A DNA stretch of 64,000 nt, from positions 11,392,501-11,456,500 of the forward strand of contig OZ059896.1 in assembly GCA_964057225.1 (NCBI GenBank), in the 5' to 3' direction. The position numbers and the translations under genes were made by a program. Source of the DNA: Auanema rhodensis (taxonomy: Eukaryota > Nematoda > Chromadorea > Rhabditida > Rhabditidae). The notes under the pieces were generated by a model. That model saw only the letters and a program-made list of their open reading frames with translations, was not told where the DNA came from and did no database searches. Below, one piece after another: positions 41,396-52,289 of this stretch. Within the stretch, counting starts at the first letter, position 1. Each line of letters opens with the position of its first letter.

Positions 41396-41851
41396 TTATA
41401 TAGTAGCCAATTTATAGTCGAATACTTTATGCATAAACGCTTTAATAAAGACATCATCATTTTTCAATAGTTTAAAAAATGAACAAATGCTTTCAAATGA
41501 ATTACCAGCCGACAACATTAATATTACAAATACCACATAGCCACCACAAGTGTATTCAATTAAACGTTGTGGTTTGCAAGTATTTATTTTTACCTTTTTA
41601 TATTTGGCCAGATAATTTTGAATGTACTTGTTCATTTTATATCCCAAGCTACAGAAAAAATAGGCTTGCTTGTTACGGACAAAGATGACCTGCCAATGTG
41701 TGCCTGGCTTATCATGTGTGTCAGTATTTACGACAAGTGCAAAGTTTTTACGACGCGTTTTGGGTAGAGTATCAGCGCTATATACACCGAGGAATAGTTT
41801 CCGAGTGCTGGGGACAGATTGCAATAGTGATACTATTTCAGACGAATACAT
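41396..41851 (-). CDS. PRO: Adenain-like cysteine protease (element B)
   Basis: Virion-maturation protease of the adenovirus endopeptidase (C5/Ulp1-like) fold. 151 residues from ATG 41,851; the open frame extends upstream without a better start, and the copy in A begins at the same ATG. The catalytic histidine lies in GTHWQVIFV and the catalytic cysteine in EYTCGGYVVFVILML. The intervening FCSLGYKMNKYIQNYL gives the expected spacing, and the oxyanion Gln is likely in KPQRLIEYT. It is divergently transcribed from the pVI-like gene across a 51-bp spacer. Confidence 0.88.
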   Translation of the reverse strand: MYSSEIVSLLQSVPSTRKLFLGVYSADTLPKTRRKNFALVVNTDTHDKPGTHWQVIFVRNKQAYFFCSLGYKMNKYIQNYLAKYKKVKINTCKPQRLIEYTCGGYVVFVILMLSAGNSFESICSFFKLLKNDDVFIKAFMHKVFDYKLATI

Positions 41852-41902
41852 TTTAGTAGAATGATCTAGTGTAACTTTTGTATTGCGCGCGTGCGGTTCG
41901 AT
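41852..41902. promoter_or_regulatory. Short bidirectional promoter between protease and capsid genes (element B)
   Basis: Only 51 bp separate two divergent start codons. The spacer has a conserved core, ACTTTTGTATTGCGCGCGTG, recognisable also in element A (54,080-54,129, ending GCAATACAAAAGT on the other strand). It must drive at least one late gene in each direction. No TATA box of normal type is visible. Confidence 0.5.
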
Positions 41903-42355
41903 ATGCCGCACCTCCTTTTGGATGTCAACTCTATTCAATGGACAACACTTTTAAATCAACAAATGGGTGGCGCCCCATTTAGCGGAATGATGTTTCAACG
42001 TGGAATGCAGAGGGGTCATGGTTTGGGTGGTATTTTGGCAACTTTGGCATCATTTCTACCACGCATCATTCAATCACCTATAGCCCAAAATCTCATCAAT
42101 GCCGGAAGAAACGCCTTATCCAGTGCTGTAAGCAATAGTCCAGTTGTAAATTCACCTCTTGGCGGACAGTTGCTGAAAACTGGTAATGAAATTGTTAATG
42201 GGGTGCTGAAAGGCGATAATATCAAGGAAACTCTTAAAACGGCCGGCCGGCAAGCTATACGAGATCTTACTGGCTTGGGCAAACGGCGACGACGCAAAAC
42301 CACAAAACCTCATAAGCGGTTGTGCATCACTCGTGAGCGGTCGTTTCACATTTAA
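41903..42355 (+). CDS. pVI-like minor virion protein (element B)
   Basis: 150 residues from ATG 41,903. It starts MPHLLLDVNSIQWTTLLNQQ, then a Gly/Met-rich segment (MGGAPFSGMMFQRGMQRGHG), an amphipathic helical middle (LASFLPRIIQSPIAQNLINA), and a strongly basic C-terminus (LGKRRRRKTTKPHKRLC). The architecture of glycine-rich region, amphipathic helix and basic tail resembles the adenovirus-type internal core or membrane-lytic proteins found beside the major capsid gene in Mavericks. Its stop codon directly abuts the capsid ATG. Confidence 0.65.
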   Translation: MPHLLLDVNSIQWTTLLNQQMGGAPFSGMMFQRGMQRGHGLGGILATLASFLPRIIQSPIAQNLINAGRNALSSAVSNSPVVNSPLGGQLLKTGNEIVNGVLKGDNIKETLKTAGRQAIRDLTGLGKRRRRKTTKPHKRLCITRERSFHI

Positions 42356-43690
42356 ATGGCTAAATTGATAGATTCAAAATCAGCACAAGCCCTTTTACCT
42401 AATATCAACTATGGTGATATACCTGCGTCGGCATTAGGTGTTGAATCCACTCGTACTGTACAAGTCCCTTTGAAAAATACTTTTCTTCCTCAAGGACCAT
42501 GGGAATTTGTTATAGCTCAAAATTCCAAATCATTCCTCAATCTGAGAAGATGTTGGTTGAATGTAAAATTTAAAATTGTAACCACAAACGGTGATCCAGT
42601 ACCAGACAACCTTGTTTTTGCACCATGTCAACAATTTGCTGCCAGTTTAATACATTCGTATCATTTGAAAATTGGCGATGTTAGCGTGTATGACTCTACC
42701 GTGAATCATGCCTATAAAACATACATCGAGAATATTTTAATGTATAGCAACGATGTTAAAGAGAGCAAACTTGCCATATCAGGCTATTATGCTGATAGAT
42801 ATATAGATAATGCATCCAGTGCTGGATTTAGAACGCGTCAAACGCTTGTAAAAAATGGCATATTGTGTGAGATGGCTGCTCCCGTCAGTATCGACCTATT
42901 TAATCAAGAGCGACTGTTTGTAAACTATTCAAAAATGGAGCTAACTGCATATCCAAACCGTGATAACTTTTTAATTGACACTCTAGGCTGGAATAATGAA
43001 AACAAGGATACTACATTAAAGGAGGAGTTTCCAAATTTGAAAGTAGATATCAGCGATGTACATTTGCTCATTCAAGAGTTTGATCTAAACGCTGGATTAG
43101 CTATGGCTATAGAAGATAAACTCGCAAAGGATCGAATACACTACCCCATGACATCAGTGAAAATGCGCTCTTATTTCATAGAAGGAGGCCGCTTGGATTC
43201 ACCTAATAATATATTATTCACGTCTCATACACCGAAACGTGTTGTAGTAGGTCTTGTTGGCGCACACGCCTATAATGGTACTTTTAAACATTCGCCATTC
43301 AACTTTAAACCGTTTGATTTGAAAAATATATACTTGACGCTCAACAATAGGGTAATACCTACCCGTCCTTATAATTTAGAATGGCGATCTTCCTATGCCA
43401 CAGCATATATTGACATGCTCGAAGGTTTGGGACTTGGTCGTACAGATTCATCCAATGGTATTACACCAGCAATGTATAAAGCTGGTTTCACATTTTTTGT
43501 ATTTGATATTTCTCCTACTGTGCATTCGTCAGAGTTATTTGATGTTATACGACAAGGTAATGTAGCCTTGAAATTGGAATTTGGTCAACAAACGCCGCAA
43601 GAGGGCTTATATGCAATTGTTTATGCAGAGTATGACTCTATTCTTTCAATTGACAACAATCGTGCTCCATATATTGATACCAGTTTGTAA
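42356..43690 (+). CDS. MCP: Major capsid protein, double jelly-roll type (element B)
   Basis: 444-residue frame immediately following the pVI-like gene, without spacer. The position in the element, the length and the pattern of strand-rich segments fit the Maverick/adintovirus major capsid protein: the N-terminal SAQALLPNINYGDIPASALG, RTVQVPLKNTFLPQGPWEFV, a loop with SKMELTAYPNRDNFLIDTLG, YFIEGGRLDSPNNILFTSHT, and the C-terminal QEGLYAIVYAEYDSILSID. It forms hexon-like trimers in models of this group. Frame and start are unambiguous. The A copy is frameshifted. Confidence 0.88.
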   Translation: MAKLIDSKSAQALLPNINYGDIPASALGVESTRTVQVPLKNTFLPQGPWEFVIAQNSKSFLNLRRCWLNVKFKIVTTNGDPVPDNLVFAPCQQFAASLIHSYHLKIGDVSVYDSTVNHAYKTYIENILMYSNDVKESKLAISGYYADRYIDNASSAGFRTRQTLVKNGILCEMAAPVSIDLFNQERLFVNYSKMELTAYPNRDNFLIDTLGWNNENKDTTLKEEFPNLKVDISDVHLLIQEFDLNAGLAMAIEDKLAKDRIHYPMTSVKMRSYFIEGGRLDSPNNILFTSHTPKRVVVGLVGAHAYNGTFKHSPFNFKPFDLKNIYLTLNNRVIPTRPYNLEWRSSYATAYIDMLEGLGLGRTDSSNGITPAMYKAGFTFFVFDISPTVHSSELFDVIRQGNVALKLEFGQQTPQEGLYAIVYAEYDSILSIDNNRAPYIDTSL

Positions 43691-43828
43691 TGTATGTAAT
43701 AAAATTCTTTAAAAGATTTAAGAATAAAATTTATTAATACAACTATTTTTAAAAATAAATACATGTACAATGATAAAATTTTATAAATACAAATATATAC
43801 AAGATAAAAATTTATAAATTCAAATATA

Positions 43829-46800
43829 TTAAACACAATAACCGTAGGGTAAAGTACTATAATCTTGTAGATAACAAAGTTTATCCATTACAACTCTAGT
43901 ACTTTTTGTCATATCCATTGTGGATATGGCACCGAGTTGCCTCTTTAACAATGTCGTATTGGTTTTTAAAACCAATTTCTCTCCATCCATAACGAGTCCG
44001 CGAACCAGTCGCTCCATACTTTCAAAGTTTACCACTGACGCTGCCGTGTGGTCCAACGTCTGAAAATTATAAAATTATTTGAAAAGTCAAAGCTCGTACT
44101 TACCACTCCCTTTGCCTTTGTTACATATTTCACATCACCAGCTGCATTTACAAGTTTATAACTATAAACTTTTGCTGCTGGTGACACAAACTTGGTCATT
44201 GACCAACCATCGGGTATTTCAGAGGTTAGTTTACCTAACCATTCACCCTTCATATCCTCAATTGGATCTGGCTCATCCAGGCACCTTTGATAAATTAGTG
44301 AATCCGTGTCTAAATAATGTAAGTTTAAATTGAATACAAGTATAACATTACCTGTATACACCAAATTCTTTCCAATTTTCTCCATTGCCTTATACAATAG
44401 TAGCCTTGCATGAGCGGTTGTATAGGCCGCAATAGCTACATTTGTAAAAGGCGGTGGTGCCAAATGTGAATCCTCTGGTACTGTTGTGCAGTACGCAACA
44501 TTATCCACAATTTTGAACCCAGTGAGTTCCCTTGCAGGATCAGTAATGATCCTACCAATTTCTGGGTCCTCAACACCAATAATCTTGGTTTGGGCTTTAT
44601 CAGGTCTTTGACCCATTTTACCCCAGACACTATAAGCAAATTTGTAATGTATTGTTTTAAAAAGTTTACAAACCTATTTAGCTGCAGTTTGGCAATGCTA
44701 CGCATGGCAGCATTCTTCTCAATTTTATTGCTCTCCAGAGCAACACCAGTGTTCTCCTCGTGCTCTTGGAGATAAATCACCTGTAAAATTCTATTTAATG
44801 TAATACTTTTATTAAAACATACCTTTTCTTCCTCTGTCATGTTTGGCTTTGGCCAGCCCGACGCCTCTTGTTTAATTTTTATGTACTTTTGTACAAATTC
44901 TTTAAACAGGCCGCCTTGTTGCCATTCTTCCCAATGCCACACCTCATGCACATTAAGCACTTTATAGCCACGTTGTATGGCACACTCGAGCTCAACATGT
45001 GTCACGGTTAGATGCAGCTTTCTAGCATTTACATCATTCTGGTGCTCACATGTTACATTTTTACTTTTGACTGCACAAGTGCGGCAGTTTGTAAAAATAA
45101 GTTTACCGCCAATACGTGTGCCTAATACAGGGTACAGCAAATTTGTGGGTGCAAGCACGTCACATTTTACTAGCCCCTTGTATGGGCAACATGTCTCAAA
45201 GCTTTTGAAACCCTCAGTAATAACTTTGGGATTACCTACAGGGTAATAGGCATCAAAGGCTGTGACATATGGATATAGTGAACAAAAGTCCACATACTCG
45301 AGCGAGTATCTATCCGAAGCTTGTGCCAAAAGCTTATATGTCTGGGTGCGGCCACCGGTAAAGGCATCTCTAGGTGCCAAGCGTGTAACAACATTTGTTT
45401 CACGCATAAATTTCGCCATTTCTTCATTGGCCGAAATTTGAGCATTAATTTCGTGCTCCCACACTGTGGTAACACTAATGCCTTGGCTTTGAATTGCTTC
45501 AAGCCTTTTCATGGTTTTATCATAAACCTAAATTTTAAAAGTTAAAATGATTAAAAAAGTCACAATTACCTCTTCCATTGTTTCACCATTTCTGCCTGGT
45601 GCTATAGCGCTCTTGTTGGTGCACTGGGGGCAACCATGGTAAATGCAACCATTAATCTACAAAAATTTGAATTTTTTACATTTATCACAAATTACTCACC
45701 TCATAGCCATGATTGGCAACGCGGTCATAAGCATCGAGTAGATAGCGATGGCCATCTACTCTCACTGCAAATTCGCCACCATTAAGCTTATGCATTAATG
45801 GGCGCCCCAATCCTTGTTCTAGCCATTTTATATACTTTATGGCTATTATACTCTGCTTTTGACCGGCATAATAACCAGTCTCGGGCAGAATACCCACTTG
45901 GTTCTCTTTAATATGATTCATTTTCAGCTGTAATATACTAGTTTTGAAAATGCTTGTATTTGAAAAAACTTGCCTGGAATAAAGAGAAACTGGCAAATGT
46001 CATACACTGTATGACAGGGTTCCAGCCAGTGGTGGCGGTTGCCAACTTCATGTAAACTTTCATACAGTTGGTTAAAATACGGACATCTGTCCTACAATAT
46101 TCCAAAAGCTCTTCATCAAAATCAAACACTCTTTGATTACGCTCTTCATACCAAATATTGAATGAAGCTAGGTCTTCTGCTTTCATTCTAGCAGTACAAT
46201 AGTACTGTTTTGGTGGTAAAGATGGTAACACTTTGCCATAATTTATTGGATGGTTAAAGAGGTAAGGAAACTGTCCTTTACTCATATCAGGTACACCAAA
46301 TGCCTTGGGTAACGCTGATAGGGGTAAAGGCACTAATAAATAACTATCTTTAAAATATAAATGATTAAATTTTTGACCTCTTAAAGGCTTGACAACCATG
46401 CTTATAATCTTGGTCCCATTTAAAATTGGATCAGGATATATTCCACGGTTTATCAGCCTAGACACCAAGAAATGTATGTCAAAGCGTGAACCATTATGCG
46501 CAATCAAAATTGCATTATCATTCTCAACAGAGTTGAGTAACCAATCAAGGAAACGATCAGTTACAGACCATTCACTATCACCTTGTTGGTACCCAAAATG
46601 GCCCTCCTTGGTTGTGCATTTTTCGCATGAATTGGCGTCTATACAACTTTCACAAAATTTATTATACACAACCATATTGGGCCATTGTTCATCTGCATAT
46701 TCATGAACATTTGTACCGCTTTTTAACACAACCGTTTCAAAGTCATAGAATATAATCTTAAACAAGAAAGTATTACACTTGTAAAGATGTTAAATACAAA

Positions 46801-49029
46801 CCTTGTATTTCTCTTGCCTCTTTTTTAACTGATCCTTCTTCTTGTCGTTAGGTGGTACCCAACAACAAGAGTGATCTTCAGGCTTTGTTTGCCCACACTT
46901 TTTGCAAAATTTCTCATTGCAATTGTGCGGTCTATCAGCACGCACCCTGTGATAATGATCACAGTTTTCACATGTCTGAATTTAGTCATGTTAAATTTTA
47001 TATATATTTTTTAAATTACCTTAAACATTCGACATGTTTTTCTAATATGCCTGTCAAAGCATTGACGAGTTTTGAACAAAACTCTACAACTATCACATCT
47101 TATGCTACTCTCAACCACATTTTCCATCGAATTACATTTTAAGGTGTGGCATTTCTTACACTTGGCTTTACATCTATGCAACACTGTTTTGTAAGATAAT
47201 TTACAGTGTTGGCATATAATACCATCAAAAATCTGTGATCTACTACAAGTTGTAATACAGTCATAATGATTATTTCGGTAGCCTAGTGTTACCACTTTGC
47301 TAGCCGTTTCATTAAAGATACGCTGAATAGCGTACATACGCTGTCCAGGTGGCCTAGCGTATACTACAAACTTATAGTCTGTATTACAACTTGCAATAAT
47401 ATTTAAATGGTTCAAATTATAATTTGGTAAATGTACAGAAATACCACACCTATTCAATAAATTGATATGATGTGGTTGATTTGGCAACAAGATGTAGTTG
47501 CGACGAAGATTTTGAATCCTCCGCTTCTCAACAACATCTTCTGCTGCCTCTTCATCGGCTCTCCACATTCCCACAACTGCTGCTCTAGCCAGGCAATGAG
47601 TGTCAGTGTTTTCAATTGTGCCAGGTATTTTGAGTTCGGCATCAAAATAGAAACCAACTCTACCTTCACCAGGCATCAGGCTTGGCTGCACTGGTCTCTC
47701 ATCAAACACATACATTTCAATATTCATTGCCTGGCTAATTACAGCCTCTCGCTTTGATTGCTGCACCTTGCTGATGGCATTCATGATGGCAACGCCATCC
47801 AAATGCTCCCTTCTACGGAAATCCATAAATATGGATCCCTTTTCAAAGGATGGGTGCTCTATTGATAGACAAAATAGCGCTTTTTGTTTATCTGGCACAC
47901 CACTTTCAGCAAGGCACCGATCAAGAAACTCATTAAATAGCCGCGGCATGACAACATGCATTGGCTCATTAATGGCTTCCAAATGTGGGAACGTGAGCGA
48001 TCTAACGACCACGTTGGTGAACCGACCAGTGCGTTTTATGCGTCGGTGTGACCACTATAATACACACTTTTTATAATGGTTATACGCTTTTAGTTTAAAT
48101 ATAAATAATTTTTGTTTATAACTTTTAATAAATTTACTTTTCTTTAAATTATTTTTATTAATGTTTAAAAATAAATGGCATTTGATTTTTAAATATAAAG
48201 TTTTTTTTTTTCAACTTTGAAAAAACTTTTATAAACATTTGTTAATGTTTAAAAATTAATGAGAAGGTCGAGATGGTGTTTTATTATTTTACTAGTTCAA
48301 AATGTTTGAAATATTTATAATTTGTAAGAATTCAAAATTGGTTGAAAGAAAGATAGATAGTGAGATGAAATGTAAAGATTTTAAAATGAATGCTGTTCAA
48401 AAGAATGAATATGTAAATTTCAAAATACTTGCAATTTGTTTGATAAAAGATATAGATTGAGATGAAATGTAAAGATGAGAAAGAGAGAATTTTATGAATG
48501 CAATTGAAAAAGAGAAATAAATTTCAAAATGTTTTCAAAATATGCAACTGGAGCAAGAGAAAATTTCATGTTTCAAAAGATATATTATGAAATGATATGT
48601 AAATAAAAGATCGCACCTCTATTTTACAGACATCGTTGAAAGCCGCTCCATATCCGACTTGCCCTCCACTGGTTGATGGGGTAGCGGGATCCCATTCTCT
48701 TAAAAAGAAAAAACTAATTGTTATAATTTTTAATATCGCTTACTCATCACTGTCATCCAAGGTTATTACTTCAATAACCCTTGATGATGAGGGCCCACTG
48801 TTAAAAGTGGGTGATGTGGGCTCACAGAGCTCGATCCAACCAGCCTCGGTAAACTTTATACGTTTACTAAAAAACAAAATATATATAAAGATTCAAAATA
48901 TTGTTAAATTACCTGAGCTGATTAATCTCTTCATAATCAAATCCTAGCTCTTCACATAAACGTTTATAACTGAAAAAAGAAAAAGTTTACAAACAAATAA
49001 ACAAAAAGACACAACCTATTAGCAGCCAT
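43829..49029 (-). CDS. pPolB: Protein-primed DNA polymerase B (element B), spliced
   Basis: Replicative polymerase of the element. About 13 introns, mostly 40-60 bp with one of about 0.57 kb (48,053-48,620). Order: MAANS start at 49,029; acidic region with RVIEVITLDDSDE; a conserved N-terminal domain (WSHRRIKRTGRFTNVVVRSL); a Cys-rich zinc-binding cluster at about 46,850-47,220; the exonuclease with FYDFETVV, LIAHNGSRFDIHFL and LEYCRTDVRI; then the polymerase domain with motif A YVDFCSLYPYVT (about 45,290), motif B in KLQLNR..VWGKMGQRP (split by an intron near 44,640) and motif C DTDSLIY (about 44,300). Stop at 43,831-43,829. One intron (about 44,780-44,821) is a multiple of three without a stop, so the raw frame misleadingly reads through it. 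Nothing appears broken. Confidence 0.93.
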
Positions 49030-49236
49030 TGTACCTTGATATAATGAATATATCAGTCTACACATTGCTGTTGGCATTGTAATTTGTTATGTAACATGGA
49101 TTTGGGTACAGCTGTCAAAACTAGCAGTTGCGATAAACTTTAAAATAAATAAGCTTATTGAATACATCTGTTTTTATTGTCCCCGTCGGATTAATTTTTG
49201 TTATTAGTTCTTATTAAATTAACTTTATGCGTTTCA

Positions 49237-50328
49237 TTGAGGTCAGCGCAACTGTCTGTTAATCCCGTCGTATTTACCTTCAATGTGTGCTCTATTTAGT
49301 TATTGTATTGTTATATTAGTAAAATAAAGTTTAAAACTAATCTTTTATTATAATTTGAAACCTTTACTTGTTAGAATAAATATAATTAATAACAATTTGT
49401 AATTTCAAAAATTAATAATTTAATGTCGTTCTTATCGAATTAACTTTCGATATGTGTTCCATTAAATTTTGGTATTTTATATCGTTCTTATCGAATTAAC
49501 CTTCGATATGTGTTCCATTAAATTTTGGTATTTCATATCGTTCTGATCGAATTAACTTTCGATATGTGTTCCATTAAATTTTGGTATTTCATATCGTTCT
49601 TATCGAATTAACTTTCGATATGTGTTCCATTGAATTACCCGTAACAAGTACGGTGAACAAAACGATATACATGCAAAAATTTTATTTTCTTTAAAATAAA
49701 AACAATACAAACACAATACAATAAAAAATAAACAAATCAAGTAAACAAACATTATTAATAAATATAATAAAGAAATAAAGAAATAAATAAAATTTAAAAA
49801 CAAATTTATATATTTAAAATTTAAATATAATTTATATATAAAATTTAAAGTTTAACTATAATTTATATATATAAAATTTAAATATAATTTAAATATTTAA
49901 AGTTTAAATATAATTTATATATATATAAAATTTAAATATAATTTAAATATTTAAAATTAAGATTTTTATTTTTACTTAATATATTTAAAAATAATTGAAA
50001 ATATATACATACATTTGAAAAAGCATATTTAAATTTGATTTTAAAAAAAAAAATTTTTAAAAAAAAAATCAAAAAAAAAAAAAAAAAATCATGCTTTAAA
50101 TCATGACTTTTATATTTAAAAAAGGAAAATCCATGAACCATGATCCTAAAATATGATTTTAACAGCTGACGCTCAAAAATATGTTTTTGACAGCTGACGC
50201 GCCCCAAAAATATGTTTTTGACAGCTGACGCGCCCCAAAAGTATGTTTTTAGCAGCTGACGCCCCCAAAAGTATGTTTTTGACAGCTGTTTGGGGGCGTG
50301 GTTAGTAAATTTTGCACGGCTCTCTACT
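49237..50328 (-). repeat. Right terminal inverted repeat of element B
   Basis: Reverse complement of the left repeat but 152 bp longer, because it holds four palindromic units (starting 49,434, 49,490, 49,546 and 49,602, exactly 56 bp apart) instead of two. The CAGCTG iterons lie at 50,160-50,290. Between them is AT-rich DNA with long A runs near 50,040-50,090. Short frames in this region are not genes. Confidence 0.92.
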
Positions 50329-50334
50329 GCTGTA
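50329..50334 (+). repeat. Target-site duplication of element B, right copy
   Basis: GCTGTA directly after the element end and identical to 34,570-34,575. Removing B and one copy rejoins the polymerase exon of A. Confidence 0.95.
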
Positions 50335-52151
50335 TTTATCATGGTTGCCCCCAGTGCACCAACAAGACTGCTATTGCACCAGGCAGAAATGGTGAAACAA
50401 TGGAAGAGGTAACCAATACTTTTTTAAATCATTTTAAGCTGAAACATTTAGGTTTATGAAAAAACCATGAAAAGGCTTGAGGCTATTCAAAGCCAGGGCA
50501 TTAGTGTAACCACTGTGTGGGAACACGAAATTACTGCTCAAATGTCATCAAATGAGCAAATGGCAAATTTTATGAAGGACACTGAGGTTGTAACTCGATT
50601 GGCACCTTGAGATGCCTTCACCGGCGGCCGAACTCAAACATATAAGCTTCTGGCCCAAGCTTCGGATAGATACTCACTAGAGTATGTGGACTTTTGTTCA
50701 CTTTATCCATATGTAACGGCATTTGATGCCTATTACCCTGTGGGTAATCCTAAAGTGATTACTGAGGGCTTTGAGAGTTTTGAGGCATGCTGCCCATACA
50801 AGGGCCTTGTGAAATGTGACGTGCTTGCACCCACAAATTTGTTGTATCCTGTATTAGGAACAAGCATAGGCGGTAAATTAATTTTTACAAACTGCCGCAC
50901 ATGTGCAAACAGAGGCAAAAATGTAACATGCCCGCACCAAGATGATGAAGACGCTCGAAAGCTGCATCTGACTGCAACGCATGTAGAGCTCGAATGTGCC
51001 ATACAGCGTGGCTACAAAGTGCTTCATGTTTATGAGGTTTGGCACTGGGATGAATGGCAGCAAGGCGGCCTATTCAAGGATTTTGTACAAAAGTACATAA
51101 AAATTAAGCAAGAGGCATCGGGCTGGCCTAAGCTAAATATGACAGAGGCTGAAAAGGTATGTTTCATAAAAAGTATGGCATTAAATAGAATTTTACAGCT
51201 AAAATATCTCCAAGAGCACGAGGAGAACACTGGTGTTGCTCTGGAGAGCAACAAAATTGAAAAGAATGCGGCCATGCGTAGCATTGCCAAACTACAGCTG
51301 AATAGGTATGTAAACTTTTAAAAATAAAAATTTACAAATTTGTTTATAGTGTATGGGGTAAAATGGGTCAAAGACCGGATAAAGCCCAAACCAAGATTAT
51401 TGGTGTTGAGGATCCTGAAATTGGTAGGATCATAACTGATCCTGCAAGGGAACTCACGGGCTTCAAAATTGTGGACGATGTGGCGTACTGTACAACAGTG
51501 CCAGAAGACTCACACTTGGCACCAGCGCCATTTACAAATGTAGCCATAGCGGCTTATACAACCGCTCATGCAAGGCTACTATTGTATAAGGCAATGGAAA
51601 AAATTGGAAAGAACTTGGTGTATACAGGTAATTTTATACTTTGTATACAATTTAAACGTACATCATTTAGACACCGATTCTCTAATTTATTTAAAATGCC
51701 TCGATCAGCCTGATCCAATTGAGGATATGAAGTGTGAATGGTTAGGTAAACTAACCTCAGAAATACCCGATGGTTGGTCAATGACCAAATTTGTTTCACC
51801 AGCTGCAAAAGTTTATAGTTATGAGCTAGTAAATGCAGCTGGTCAGGTCAAGTATATCACCAAGGCAAAGGGAGTGGTAAGTATAAAAATATATTATTGA
51901 GAAACTTTTTAAAATTACAGACGCTGGACCACACGGCAGCCACCGTGGTAAACTATCAAAGTATGGAGCGATTGGTTCGAGGACTCGTGATGGATGGAGA
52001 AAAATTGGTTTTAAAAACCAAAACAACGTTATTAAAGAGGCAGCTTGGTGCCATATCCACGATGGACATGACAAAGAGTACCAAGGTCGTAATGGATAAA
52101 CTTTGTTATCTAGACGATTTTAGTACTTTACCTTATGGTTATTGTGAATAA
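50335..52151 (+). pseudogene. pPolB: Protein-primed DNA polymerase B of element A, 3' part (broken)
   Basis: Continuation of the A polymerase after the B insertion. It encodes the polymerase domain: motif A region (DFCSLYPYVT) at about 50,690, the LQLNR half of motif B at about 51,300, then WGKMGQRP after an intron, and motif C as DTDSLIYL near 51,672. An in-frame TGA at 50,608-50,610 replaces the CGA found in B, a nonsense change just before the motif DAFTGG. Exon boundaries match those of B. It ends at 52,149-52,151. Together with the deletion in the first part and the insertion of B, the gene cannot make an active enzyme. Confidence 0.9.
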
Positions 52152-52289
52152 TTTTCAATATATTTGAATTTATAAATTTTATTATTGCGTGTATATTTGT
52201 ATATGGTTGTATTTATAGATTTTTATGTATAGTTGTATTAATAAATTTTATTCTTCTCATCAAATGTTTTAAAGAGTTTATTACATACA

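Larger units (their letters stand above)
34576..50328 (-). mobile_element. Complete Maverick/Polinton element B
   Basis: 15,753 bp, starting AGTAGAGAGCCGTGC and ending with the reverse complement GCACGGCTCTCTACT, flanked by GCTGTA on both sides. It has long terminal inverted repeats (940 and 1,092 bp). Gene order from left to right: spliced end gene (+), integrase (-), two unknowns (-), ATPase (-), penton-like protein (+), C2H2 protein (-), small membrane protein (-), protease (-), pVI-like protein (+), major capsid (+), protein-primed polymerase (-). All frames appear open after splicing. It sits in the polymerase gene of element A in the opposite orientation. Near identity of its end with element C points to recent activity. 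Confidence 0.96.

Noticed and set aside
49932-50342. 136-codon frame in the right end of B, and similar frames at 62,814-63,148 and 29,157-29,376
   Set aside because: They translate the tip iterons (repeated KTYFWG-type strings) and poly-A runs of the terminal repeat. The repeat periodicity keeps them open.
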